From positions 1 through 30,686 of IMG/VR virus record IMGVR_UViG_3300022924_000026: a DNA stretch of 30,686 nt; one strand, given 5' to 3'. The notes under the pieces are model-generated. The model did not search any database, was not told the DNA's origin, and saw nothing but the letters and a program-made list of their open reading frames with translations. Position numbers and translations under genes: made by a program. Shown in pieces: positions 14,569-22,215 of this stretch; position 1 is the stretch's first letter; the number at the start of each line of letters is the position of its first letter. This DNA comes from a virus.

Positions 14569-14798
14569 CCGACAACACCGACACCTACATCGGGGTGACC
14601 TTCCTCGACACCGACCCGCGCGTGTTGGGCCGGCGCATCCGAGTAATCGAGAGGCACGAGAAGCAGGGCACCTCCGGGCGAACCGCCTATCGCGCTGAGG
14701 TTGTCGAGCACCGCGAGGCGCCCGATGCGGTCGGCCGTCGCGCGAAGATCAGCGACCGCACCCTCGACGAGAAGTATCGGCGGGTGAGCGCACGATGA
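14565..14798 (+). CDS. hypothetical small beta-rich protein
   Basis: 77 aa. [16 protein letters not shown] and [14 protein letters not shown] look like strands of a small barrel, with a basic C-terminal tail ([12 protein letters not shown]). It overlaps both neighbours by 4 bases. Nucleic-acid binding is possible from the charge pattern only. Confidence 0.55.
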   Translation: MTDNTDTYIGVTFLDTDPRVLGRRIRVIERHEKQGTSGRTAYRAEVVEHREAPDAVGRRAKISDRTLDEKYRRVSAR

Positions 14799-15136
14799 CC
14801 AAGCCCACCAGCCCGCCCGCGGAGTTCAAGCTCGGCGAGCGCGTCGTCATAAGTCAGATGCTCCACCGCGAGCACAGCGGCCCGTGGAATGGCGAGGAAC
14901 GGCTGTGGAAGCCGGTCGTGGTCGCCCCGTCCGAAGGCGTGGTCGTCGGCAAGCGCACTCTCCGCGACGGCAAGCGGATCTGGCTCGGCGAAGACGAGGG
15001 CTCGGGGTTCGCGCCGAACGGCACAACGCACGAGGCCTACATGATCGCCTTCGATATCCGCCACAACCCCATCCCGGCACTCGCCGAGCACATCCTCACC
15101 ACGAAGCAGCACATCGAGAAGAACGGAGCTATCTGA
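14795..15136 (+). CDS. hypothetical early protein upstream of SSB
   Basis: 113 aa. The beta-rich core [40 protein letters not shown] suggests a small SH3- or KOW-like barrel. A helical tail follows ([17 protein letters not shown]). Its last base is shared with the SSB start codon. Function unknown. Confidence 0.55.
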   Translation: MTKPTSPPAEFKLGERVVISQMLHREHSGPWNGEERLWKPVVVAPSEGVVVGKRTLRDGKRIWLGEDEGSGFAPNGTTHEAYMIAFDIRHNPIPALAEHILTTKQHIEKNGAI

Positions 15137-15624
15137 TGGCAGGCGAAACGATCATCACCGTCGTGGGCAACCTGACCGCCGACCCGGAGCTGCGCTACAC
15201 GCAGACCGGCCTGGCGGTGGCGAACTTCACCATCGCGTCGACGCCGCGCAACTTCGACCGGGCCGCGAACGATTGGAAGGACGGCGATGCGCTGTTCCTC
15301 CGGGCGTCGGTGTGGCGCGAGTTCGCCGAGCACGTCGCCGGCAGCCTCACGAAGGGCAGCCGGGTGATCGCCACGGGCCGCCTGAAGCAGCGCTCGTACG
15401 AGACGAAGGAGGGCGAGAAGCGCACGTCGATCGAGTTGGAGGTCGACGAGATCGGCCCGTCGCTGAAGTACGCGACCGCGCAGGTGACGCGCGCTGCGTC
15501 GTCGCGGGACGGCGGCGCCCGCGGCGGGCAGCAGCAGTCCGAGCAGCAGTGGGCGCAGCCGGACCCGGCCGCAGCGCAGGAGCCGTGGGCTGCCGGAACC
15601 TACACCGACGAGACGCCGTTCTAG
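15136..15624 (+). CDS. ssb: single-stranded DNA-binding protein
   Basis: 162 aa. The OB fold occupies residues 1-108: [65 protein letters not shown] Gln/Gly-rich linker leads to the acidic tip DETPF, the docking site for replication and repair proteins. It would coat single strands made by the RecE-like nuclease and serve the RecA/Sak4-like ATPase and phage replication. It is convergent with moron C, 20 bases away. Confidence 0.95.
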   Translation: MAGETIITVVGNLTADPELRYTQTGLAVANFTIASTPRNFDRAANDWKDGDALFLRASVWREFAEHVAGSLTKGSRVIATGRLKQRSYETKEGEKRTSIELEVDEIGPSLKYATAQVTRAASSRDGGARGGQQQSEQQWAQPDPAAAQEPWAAGTYTDETPF

Positions 15625-15644
15625 TGCTGACTCAGGCCACCCGG

Positions 15645-16190
15645 TTACTCGTCACGAGGAATCTCGGTTGCTTCAAGGGCGACCGGAACGTGATCGACGA
15701 ACCACGCCAGGTCCTTTCGGCCGGACAGCCAGTCGATCAGGGTGCTCGAGAAGTGACCCGAACGCCAGACGATCTGCTCGAGATTCACCGGCAGAAAGTA
15801 GGCGTCGCGATTCTCGAGCCCACCAGAGATCACGCCGAGTTCGTTCGCGATCCAATCGGCCACGGGCTCGTCTTCGGCCTTCATCACGGAGTAGATCCTC
15901 GACACGTTTCGCGCGGCCCGGAGGCGAATCGCGGCGGCTTTGCGGACGTCGTCCGTGTATCCCGCCTCGACGAGGTTGTTCATCGCATCGAGCGCGTGTT
16001 CGATCGCTTCCTCGGTCCGTTCTTCCTCGCGGCGGCGCTCTTCTTCGCCACGCTGTTCAGCTTCCCGCCTTTGCGATTCGACCCGCTCCTCCGCAGCTGC
16101 ACGGCGCTCAGAACGCGCCAACCAAATAGCAACCACCGTGGGCACGAGGATCGAAAAAACAGGGATCAATACATTGCCAGCGAAATCCAT
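15645..16190 (-). CDS. membrane-anchored moron protein C
   Basis: 181 aa from ATG 16190; an ATG at 16211 would add 7 residues but lies upstream of the -10 element. A membrane helix (about residues 4-24, NVLIPVFSILVPTVVAIWLA) is followed by a highly charged coiled coil of Arg and Glu (about 25-60), then a helical domain (EHALDAMNNLVEAGYTDDVR and onward) ending near a WLSGRKDLAWFVDHVP segment. It differs from morons A and B in its soluble part. GC falls to 45% in the line 16141-16200. Leftward and isolated within the rightward operon, it looks like a lysogen-expressed accessory gene. A sensor, effector or superinfection-exclusion role is possible; no family recognised. Confidence 0.75.
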   Translation of the reverse strand: MDFAGNVLIPVFSILVPTVVAIWLARSERRAAAEERVESQRREAEQRGEEERRREEERTEEAIEHALDAMNNLVEAGYTDDVRKAAAIRLRAARNVSRIYSVMKAEDEPVADWIANELGVISGGLENRDAYFLPVNLEQIVWRSGHFSSTLIDWLSGRKDLAWFVDHVPVALEATEIPRDE

Positions 16191-16196
16191 ATTCGA

Positions 16197-16225
16197 AGTG
16201 TATCGACGCATGTTGATGTTTCCGA
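16197..16225 (-). promoter_or_regulatory. promoter of moron C, predicted leaderless
   Basis: Minus strand: TACACT (16202-16197) lies 6 bases before ATG 16190. At 17 bases upstream is TCGGAA (16225-16220), a weak -35 (3 of 6). A perfect dyad (16231-16253) abuts the upstream side and could hold a regulator. Confidence 0.5.
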
Positions 16226-16230
16226 GAATC

Positions 16231-16253
16231 GCTTATATCCCGCCGATATAAGC
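16231..16253. promoter_or_regulatory. perfect 9-bp dyad between divergent genes
   Basis: GCTTATATC, a CCGCC spacer, then GATATAAGC: both arms match completely. It sits between moron C and the rightward gene at 16286. The right arm contains TATAAG (16247-16252), a good -10 for the rightward gene, and the left arm gives the same hexamer on the minus strand. It may be an operator with built-in divergent -10 elements. AT-rich arms in GC-rich DNA make chance unlikely. Confidence 0.6.
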
Positions 16254-16285
16254 CCTGCACCACTACCCGAACAGGAGAACACCTG

Positions 16286-16699
16286 ATGCCTCGATTCATC
16301 GTCGGCCACGGGCTGCAGCACGAAGGCGCACCGCACGACACCGCGGGGAGGTCCATGGCCCGCTACCAAGGCCGCAAGGGGCGGGCGAAGTGCAGGTGCG
16401 GCACGCTCTCCGACGTCCTTTCGAGCAACGGCGCCCGCAAGCGCTGGCACCGCGAGCACAAGGCTGCGGTGATCGTCGCGACGCTAGAGGTCGAAGCCGC
16501 CACGTTCAACGCCACCTACCCGCTCTGGACGCCGGTCACCTTCTGGCCGGGACTCCGCGAGGGGCCGGGCCGCGACAGCATCACGACCACGCCCGCATGG
16601 GTGATGGGCGGCCACACCGTCATGGTCACCGTCCGGGACTACTCGGGCGGCATCATCCTCAGCCACATCGAACAGAAGGAGGCCAGCGATGGCAGGTGA
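16286..16699 (+). CDS. zinc-finger-like actinophage early protein
   Basis: 137 aa, ribosome site CAGGAG before ATG 16286. Residues 30-60 hold KCRCGTLSDVLSSNGARKRW plus HREH, a possible Cys2-His2 zinc site. The C-terminal half (TPVTFWPGLREGPG, TPAWVMGGHTVMVTVRDYSG) is beta-rich, of a type common among small actinophage proteins. It looks like two small modules fused in one chain. Function unknown. Confidence 0.65.
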   Translation: MPRFIVGHGLQHEGAPHDTAGRSMARYQGRKGRAKCRCGTLSDVLSSNGARKRWHREHKAAVIVATLEVEAATFNATYPLWTPVTFWPGLREGPGRDSITTTPAWVMGGHTVMVTVRDYSGGIILSHIEQKEASDGR

Positions 16700-17351
16700 C
16701 AGAGACAACCCGCTGCTCGAGGCGGTGGAGGCGCTGGCGAAGCCGAACCGCTCGAAGGTGCTCGTGGGCGCCGACCTAAAGACCGTCAGCCTGCCCCCGC
16801 TGCTCGAGCAGCTGGAGAACGCCATCCGGGGCAGCATCGTCGGTATAGGCGGGTCGGGGTCGCTCGCCAACGAGCGCAACGTGCTCGACGGCGACGCCCT
16901 CTTCCGGTTCATGAAGATCAGCACGACGATCAAGGAGTGGGCGCGCATGGCCGGCAGCGAGGTGGCGGCCGAGGACATGGGCCACACCCTCACCGCCTGG
17001 TATCTCGCGTACACGTCGAGGGCGGTGACGCTCGATCAGGAGCGCTTTTACACCCGGCAGATGGAGAGCTGGGCCCGCGCGATCGTCGACAAGCTCAACC
17101 CGAAGGTGACGCTGCTGCTCTCGGACCGCTGCCCGGTGTGCGACGCCGAGACGTGGTGGAACGCCTCCGACCGGCTCGAGTACACGCACCCGCTGATCTC
17201 GTCCTACCCCGAGGGCAGCGAAGACCCGGTGAACGATGCGACCGCGATGTGCCGGGCGTGCGCCACCGTGTGGGGTGCGCGCGAGCTCGCCTTCGCCCTC
17301 GAGGAGAGAGCGAGGATCGAAGCAGTCGACACGCCCGATGTAGTGGTGTAG
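16689..17351 (+). CDS. conserved-type actinophage protein with C-terminal Cys4 motif
   Basis: 220 aa. The N-terminal part has DNPLLEAVEALAKPNRSKVL and PPLLEQLENAIRGSIVGIGG with Gly/Ser spacing, then a helical middle. Two cysteine pairs, DRCPVCDAETWW and AMCRACATVWGARELAFAL, form a likely zinc ribbon. The pattern matches a protein family frequent upstream of terminase in Microbacterium-type phages (I believe of the DUF7341 kind, not verified). It is the last gene before the terminator; its stop codon lies inside the first RNA stem. Confidence 0.65.
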   Translation: MAGDRDNPLLEAVEALAKPNRSKVLVGADLKTVSLPPLLEQLENAIRGSIVGIGGSGSLANERNVLDGDALFRFMKISTTIKEWARMAGSEVAAEDMGHTLTAWYLAYTSRAVTLDQERFYTRQMESWARAIVDKLNPKVTLLLSDRCPVCDAETWWNASDRLEYTHPLISSYPEGSEDPVNDATAMCRACATVWGARELAFALEERARIEAVDTPDVVV

Positions 17352-17415
17352 CGGAACGACGCGCCGTCCATGTAGTATTCGAGGTGCGTTCCTACACTTG
17401 TCTGGATTTCCAGAC
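17346..17415 (+). ncRNA. candidate structured RNA upstream of terminator
   Basis: GTGTA (17346-17350) and GGAACG (17353-17358) pair with CGTTCC (17387-17392) and TACAC (17393-17397), giving an 11-bp stem with a 2-base bulge. A second perfect hairpin, GTCTGG-ATTT-CCAGAC (17400-17415), follows. With the terminator hairpin the whole is about 118 bases. A TACACT hexamer at 17393-17398 could also be the -10 of a short RNA of about 58 bases ending at the terminator. Either a structured 3' UTR or an independent small RNA; no known family is recognised. Confidence 0.45.
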
Positions 17416-17430
17416 GGGATGCGGATAGAG

Positions 17431-17463
17431 AAAGGGTCAGGCCTCACGGTCTGGCCCTTTTTT
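17431..17463 (+). terminator. strong intrinsic terminator of the early operon
   Basis: A 12-bp stem, AAAGGGTCAGGC with GTCTGGCCCTTT (two G-U pairs), a 6-base CTCACG loop and a run of six T. It ends early transcription 80 bases after the last early gene and separates the early and late regions. Confidence 0.9.
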
Positions 17464-17733
17464 GCGTTAACAGACTTCCGACCCCAGCAGCACACATGCC
17501 GCCATGAGCGAGCGCACCTGGGCGAGTCGGAACAGCAGGGGCTGGTGACAGCGCAAGCGGCGGACAGTGGCCCTCGGGCTCATTGGTACGGCCAGCCCCC
17601 AACCTGACTTCGGTGAGTAGCGCGTCAACGGGATTGGTAATGCCCGAAGGCCGCGCACCCAGCGCCTGCACCTTCACTCAGGCGTCGCGGACCTGCGCGC
17701 TACCACCGGACACCTCCACGACAGGGGCACACG
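17464..17733. other. intergenic region between early and late genes
   Basis: About 270 bases without a convincing gene on either strand. It contains an 8-bp inverted repeat GGGGCTGG (17538-17545) / CCAGCCCC (17592-17599) about 46 bases apart. That pair looks like a tRNA acceptor stem, but no D, anticodon or T arm fits. A packaging start site or late promoter could be here; neither is identified. Confidence 0.4.
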
Positions 17734-17883
17734 ATGACCTCCGACGACCTCCACACTGCGCACCTCATCGCCACAGCGGGTATCGAGGCGAGGGCGGCCG
17801 CGTCCGCACGGCTCATCGTCGCCCGCCTGGACGCCGGCGAGGTCGAAGACGACGGCTTCGGCGCCCCGATCACTTCCGCCTGA
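17734..17883 (+). CDS. hypothetical small protein
   Basis: 49 aa, MTSDDLHTAHLIATAGIEAR then an Ala-rich helix and an acidic tail. AGGGG lies about 7 bases before ATG 17734. It is the first gene after the terminator. No family recognised. Confidence 0.5.
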   Translation: MTSDDLHTAHLIATAGIEARAAASARLIVARLDAGEVEDDGFGAPITSA

Positions 17884-17939
17884 ACACTGGGCAAGGTCAC
17901 CATCGCCCACCGACCGGTAAGCAGCACACGGGAGTGACG

Positions 17940-18260
17940 ATGGCCCGCACCAACACGCGCCGCATGCACGCCCTGCGAGACGAGTTCTTCGCCGCAGGCA
18001 AGGCGCAGTCGCAGTCCGACGACACCGCGGTGCGCGAACTGTCCGACTGCTGGCTGTGTGACAGCGCCATCGACTACGTCGCGGACCCGCACACGACGCC
18101 CGACTCGCACAACCTCGACCACTACAAGACCGTCAAGGACTTCCCCGAGCTTCAGGACGACCCCGCGAACTTCCGCCACGCACACATGGCCTGCAACCTC
18201 GCACGCGGGGCGAAGGCACCCAGCCTCGGCCTAGGCGAAGCAGTCGACGACTGGTGGTGA
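17940..18260 (+). CDS. HNH endonuclease near terminase
   Basis: 106 aa. Zinc ligands CWLC at residues 37-40, catalytic block SHNLDHYKTVKDFP (57-70) and FRHAHMACNLARG (78-90). HNH proteins beside terminase genes are known to be needed for packaging in several phages, by nicking at the cos site or assisting the large subunit. ATG 17940 follows GGGAG; an in-frame GTG two codons upstream (17934) is possible. Terminase is about 550 bases further right. Confidence 0.88.
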   Translation: MARTNTRRMHALRDEFFAAGKAQSQSDDTAVRELSDCWLCDSAIDYVADPHTTPDSHNLDHYKTVKDFPELQDDPANFRHAHMACNLARGAKAPSLGLGEAVDDWW

Positions 18261-18306
18261 GCGAGGCCATGACCGACGACCAGCCCACAGACGACCGGAG
18301 CACCCC

Positions 18307-18636
18307 GTGAACAAGTACACAGCCGCAGGGCTACTGACAGCAGCAGTCGGAGGCAAGCGCGTCCTCGTGGTGTCGCCGCATGGCCGTGCAGTCCAGGAAG
18401 CCGTGCGAGTGGTGCACGACGTAGTGCCGGACCTTACGTGGCGACGAGCCAACGGAGACGCACGGGTCACACTCCCATCAGGGGGCTCGATCGTCTTCGT
18501 CACCTGTTCACAGCTACGCGGAGCCTCCGCCGACATCGTCCTGGTCGAAGACGACCGAGACCTGAATGCCGAGCTGCTGCACGAGCTACGTCGAGTCATC
18601 CACGGAAGCGAACACGGCGAGATCGTCCGCTACTGA
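18307..18636 (+). CDS. orphan terminase/helicase-ATPase-like small protein
   Basis: 109 aa from GTG 18307. It reads like the middle of a DEAD or terminase ATPase domain: KRVLVVSPHGRAVQEAV, then RVTLPSGGSIVFVTCSQLRG, and a Walker B-like ADIVLVEDD. There is no Walker A, so it probably does not hydrolyse ATP alone. It may be a decayed domain or an accessory packaging factor. It is preceded by a 17-codon coupled reading frame (18257-18310). Confidence 0.6.
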   Translation: MNKYTAAGLLTAAVGGKRVLVVSPHGRAVQEAVRVVHDVVPDLTWRRANGDARVTLPSGGSIVFVTCSQLRGASADIVLVEDDRDLNAELLHELRRVIHGSEHGEIVRY

Positions 18637-18803
18637 GCCACCAGCACCCCGCACGGGTGTGATTCTGGCCCTCGTGACCCGGAATCGCCATAAAATCCAG
18701 CAATGCCCTAGGGGGCGGACCAGAGCCAAGGGGAGCTGTCCTCCCTCCCCGAGGTCCTGACCGGGGGTCGCCCGCGCGCGTGCGCGGGTAGAGGGGTACG
18801 AAA
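18637..18803. other. terminase upstream region, candidate cos/pac or late promoter
   Basis: Contains TAAAAT (18691-18696), a 5-of-6 match to a -10, without a good -35 at 17 bases. A perfect hairpin CCCGCGC-GCGT-GCGCGGG lies at 18771-18788, 15 bases before the terminase start. GC-rich runs (AGGGGGCGGACC near 18710) fit a region where packaging may begin, but no cos overhang can be read from sequence alone. Confidence 0.4.
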
Positions 18804-19157
18804 ATGGGCGATGTCGTCGATGCGACTCTGAAATCTGTCGCGGCCGCCGGTCACCTCGACGCGGATGGCAAAGACGCCGGCGCGATCGCGGCGCTGCTCG
18901 CTCTCGCTCGGAAGATCGACGACTACGACACGGTCATCGGTCACATCATGGAGCAGATCGAGATGGACCCGGAATCGAACGTTCGACCTCCGGCATCCGA
19001 CAACGTGTCCCTTCCGACGTACCTGAAGTACTGCGAGTCGCTCGGGCTGACGCCGGGCGGCCGCGGCGAGCTCTCCGCGTCGAAGAAACCGGGCGCCGCG
19101 GGCCCGCCAGATGACCTCGCGGCGTTCCGCGCCAACGCGCAGCAGCACATCAGCTAG
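18804..19157 (+). CDS. terS: terminase small subunit
   Basis: 117 aa, ATG 18804 behind GAGGGG. The protein is helical, with KDAGAIAALLALARKIDDYD, then PPASDNVSLPTYLKYCESLG and TPGGRGELS. This arrangement is typical of actinophage small terminases, which recognise the packaging site and bring DNA to the large subunit. No obvious HTH signature, so the call depends strongly on the gene being 18 bases upstream of the large subunit. Confidence 0.75.
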   Translation: MGDVVDATLKSVAAAGHLDADGKDAGAIAALLALARKIDDYDTVIGHIMEQIEMDPESNVRPPASDNVSLPTYLKYCESLGLTPGGRGELSASKKPGAAGPPDDLAAFRANAQQHIS

Positions 19158-19175
19158 TCCAAGCGGAGGTTTTCC

Positions 19176-20759
19176 ATGACCTCCGAGCTGCTTGGGTTCA
19201 CCGAGCCGCGCATTTTCACGAAGCCGCGCCGGGAATTGACGCCGGAAACGTCGCGCGGGTTCGAGGTAATCGACTTCGCGACCAACATTTTGCGGGTGCA
19301 TCTCTTCCCCTGGGAGATGTGGCTGCTGATTCACCTGCTCGAAATCGACGAGAACGGGCTGCTGCGCTTCCGCAAGGCGCTCGTTATCGTCGGTCGGCAG
19401 AACGGCAAGACCATGATGGCCGCAGTGCTGGCCGCTTTCTGGCTGTACGTCGACGCCGGCCGGTGGCCCGACCAGCTGCCCGAACAGAATTTCATCATCG
19501 TCGGCGGCGCGCAGAAGCTCGACATCGCGATGAAACCGTGGAAGGCGGTCCGTCGCTGGGGCGCTCCGGACGATCCGAAGATCGGAATCGCCCACGACCG
19601 GGTCCCGTCGCTGCAGCGATTCACCTACCCGCCGCGTACGACCAACGGCGAGACCGAGCTTCGGACCCTCGGCGGCGGCGCGTACCTCCCCCGCACCTTC
19701 GACGGCGCCCGCGGTCAGAGCGCTGCACGACTTCTCCTCGACGAGCTGCGCGAACAGTACGACTACGAGGGCTGGTCGGCAATCGAGAAGTCCGCCAACG
19801 CGATGTACGACTCGCTGCTGGTGGCCTTCTCGAACGCCGGAACGAAGCGCTCGCGAGTCCTCAAGGACGTGCGCGCGACCGCGCACGAAGGTGTCGACGA
19901 CCCGGACACGCAGTGGTTCGTGGCCGAGTGGTCGGCCGAGCAGGATGCTCCGCTCGATGATCCGCGTGCTTTCCAGCAGGCAAACCCGAGCGCGGGGTAC
20001 CTGCCTGGCATGACGATCGCCGGCCTGATGCGGTCGGCGGCCGAGGCCAAGGAGAAGAACGTCGAGCGCATCGAGGTGCTCGGCCAGTGGGTCACCGCCG
20101 AGGTGAACAACTTCATCGAGGCGCCCGAGTACCGCAAGCTCGTCCTGCCGGCCAAGAAGATCCGCATCCCGAAGGGCTCCCGCACGGTGTGGGGCGTCGA
20201 CGTTTCCGACGACCGGAACACGACCTGGCTGTCCTCGGCGGTCTACGACGAGGACGGCAAGCCGTTCCTGCACAGCAGGATCAAGCGCGCCGGCATGGTG
20301 TGGCTACCCCAGTACCTCGCCGACCTCGCTGAGGAATCGGGTCACCACGAGGTAGCACTGAACGCGAAGGGTTGCGCGGCGATGGAGTTCGTCGAGCCGC
20401 TCGAGAAGCTCGGCCTCACCGTGCACAAGTTCGACGGGCCCATGTTCGCGATCGCTACCGGCCGCCACCAGGACGCCGTGCGCGACAAGACCATCGTCGT
20501 CACCGACCAGCCCGACATCGACCTCGCAGTTCAAGGCGGCGTCGTCGTCCGGTACGGCGAGAACAAAGCGTGGTCGCGGTCGAAGTCCCTGCCGGTGGAC
20601 ATCGCCGGCCTGGTCGCCATGTCCATTGCGCTCTACGCCCTCGAGCTGCTCACCCCTCCCCCGGTGGAAGACACCCCGCCGCCCCCGCCGCCCGCCGAGA
20701 TGGTCACCCGTCACGACGCATCCGAGTCCGAAGTGAACCTCGCTACGGCCTCGTTCTAA
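19176..20759 (+). CDS. terL: terminase large subunit
   Basis: 527 aa, the packaging motor. Residues 46-240 form the ATPase: a variant Walker A VGRQNGKT (72-79) and Walker B ARLLLDE with Asp189-Glu190. The nuclease domain begins with TVWGVDVSDDRN (Asp342), followed by SRIKRAGMVWLPQYLADL and a Pro-rich C-terminal tail. Length is normal for a phage large terminase. It cuts concatemers and drives DNA through the portal. Confidence 0.93.
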   Translation: MTSELLGFTEPRIFTKPRRELTPETSRGFEVIDFATNILRVHLFPWEMWLLIHLLEIDENGLLRFRKALVIVGRQNGKTMMAAVLAAFWLYVDAGRWPDQLPEQNFIIVGGAQKLDIAMKPWKAVRRWGAPDDPKIGIAHDRVPSLQRFTYPPRTTNGETELRTLGGGAYLPRTFDGARGQSAARLLLDELREQYDYEGWSAIEKSANAMYDSLLVAFSNAGTKRSRVLKDVRATAHEGVDDPDTQWFVAEWSAEQDAPLDDPRAFQQANPSAGYLPGMTIAGLMRSAAEAKEKNVERIEVLGQWVTAEVNNFIEAPEYRKLVLPAKKIRIPKGSRTVWGVDVSDDRNTTWLSSAVYDEDGKPFLHSRIKRAGMVWLPQYLADLAEESGHHEVALNAKGCAAMEFVEPLEKLGLTVHKFDGPMFAIATGRHQDAVRDKTIVVTDQPDIDLAVQGGVVVRYGENKAWSRSKSLPVDIAGLVAMSIALYALELLTPPPVEDTPPPPPPAEMVTRHDASESEVNLATASF

Positions 20760-20781
20760 CCCAACTGAAAGTAGGTGCCAC

Positions 20782-22215
20782 GTGGCTGAAGAGCAGGGGT
20801 ACCAAGTAGATGTCTCCGGCCTCTCGTCTTGGGCGCAGATGGCCGACGAGTCCCACGAGACGAACCCAGATCTCATGTGGCCGAAGAGCCTCGAGGTCTA
20901 CGACAAGATGCGTCGCGAAGACTCGCAGGTCGGGTCGGTGCTGCGCGCCGTGACGCTCCCGATCCGTGGTGCTGAGTGGATGATCGACCCAGCCGCCGCG
21001 AGTGACGAAGTGGTCGAGCTGATCGCGACCGACCTCGGCCTGCCGATCAAGGGCCGCGAGGCCGTCCCCGCGCTCCGGACAAAGGGTCGCTTCCAGTGGA
21101 GCGAGCACCTGCGCATGGCGCTGCTCGAGCTGGTCCACGGCCACTCGTTCTTCGAGCAGGTCTACCGGCCCGAAGGCGACCGGCTACGGCTCAAGAAGCT
21201 CGCATGGCGCCCGGCCCGCAGCATCTCGAAGATCAACGTGGCGCGCGATGGCGGCCTGGTCTCCATCCAGCAGCACGGCGTCTCCCAGCCAATCCCCGTC
21301 GACCGGCTCGTGGCATACGTCAACGACCGCGAGGGCGGCAACTGGATCGGCATCTCGCTGCTCCGCATGGCCTACAAGAACTGGCTGCTGAAGGACCGGA
21401 TGCTTCGCGCTCAGGCGCTCACCGTGGAACGCAACGGTCTCGGCGTTCCCGTCTACACGGGCGCCGAGGTTCCCGAGAAGGCGGACGCCACCGAGCGCGC
21501 CGCTTGGCAGAAGTCCGAGAAGGAAGCAGGGCTGGCGCTCGCCAAGGGATTCCGCGCTGGTGAGGCTGCAGGCGCGTCGATCCCCAACGGCTCGACCCTC
21601 GAACTCAAGGGCGTGTCCGGGAAGCTGCCCGACACGGACGGTCCGATCCGCTACCACGACGAGCAGATCGCTCGCGGGCTGCTCGCTCACTTCCTGAACC
21701 TCGGCACCGAGACCGGGTCGTGGGCGCTCGGATCCACCTTCGCTGACTTCTTCACCAGCTCGCTCAACGCAGTCGCCGAGCACATTCAGGACACCACGCA
21801 GGCGCACGTCGTCGAAGACCTTGTCGATTGGAACTGGGGCGAGACGGAACCAGCACCGCGTCTCATCTTCAAGCCCATCGGTTCCGGCGGTTCTCTGACC
21901 GCCGAAGCGCTGAAGAGCCTCATCGAGGCTGGGGTCATCCACCCGGACGAGACGCTCGAATCGTTCATGCGCTCTGCGTTCAGCCTCCCCGTCAAGGACG
22001 AGGTCGACGACGACGCGGACGGCAATGCATCCAAGACGGACGCCGAGCTGGCGCGGTTCGCCGCCGAGGTAGTCCAGAAGGCCTACCTCGGCGTCGGCAA
22101 GGTGCTCACCGTTGACGAGGCTCGCGACCTGGTGCGCCGCGCCGGGGCCAACCTCGGCGACACGCCTCCCTCCGCAACGCCTCCCGCCACCGACACCTCA
22201 CAGGAGGAAGCATGA
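20782..22215 (+). CDS. portal protein
   Basis: 477 aa from GTG 20782. It has a Mu gp29-like portal layout: MRREDSQVGSVLRAVTLPIR near residues 45-64, HGHSFFEQVY, WIGISLLRMAYKNW, then a long RYHDEQIARGLLAHFLNLG segment. It would form the dodecameric DNA gate at one vertex. The C-terminal 40 residues are Pro/Thr-rich and probably disordered. The stop overlaps the protease start. Confidence 0.9.
   Translation: MAEEQGYQVDVSGLSSWAQMADESHETNPDLMWPKSLEVYDKMRREDSQVGSVLRAVTLPIRGAEWMIDPAAASDEVVELIATDLGLPIKGREAVPALRTKGRFQWSEHLRMALLELVHGHSFFEQVYRPEGDRLRLKKLAWRPARSISKINVARDGGLVSIQQHGVSQPIPVDRLVAYVNDREGGNWIGISLLRMAYKNWLLKDRMLRAQALTVERNGLGVPVYTGAEVPEKADATERAAWQKSEKEAGLALAKGFRAGEAAGASIPNGSTLELKGVSGKLPDTDGPIRYHDEQIARGLLAHFLNLGTETGSWALGSTFADFFTSSLNAVAEHIQDTTQAHVVEDLVDWNWGETEPAPRLIFKPIGSGGSLTAEALKSLIEAGVIHPDETLESFMRSAFSLPVKDEVDDDADGNASKTDAELARFAAEVVQKAYLGVGKVLTVDEARDLVRRAGANLGDTPPSATPPATDTSQEEA

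Noticed and set aside
17538-17599. tRNA-like acceptor stem (GGGGCTG with CAGCCCC, 62 bases)
   Set aside because: No D arm, anticodon arm or T arm fits, no TTCGA-type loop and no CCA; only the outer inverted repeat remains.
17398-17607. 69-codon frame across the terminator
   Set aside because: It spans the terminator hairpin and its T-run and has no coding character.
18257-18310. 17-codon reading frame overlapping the stops and starts of its neighbours
   Set aside because: Coupling pattern is suggestive but the peptide is too short and featureless to support.
18708-20273. 521-codon open frame on the minus strand opposite terminase
   Set aside because: Antisense of well-supported terminase genes with no domain or ribosome site.
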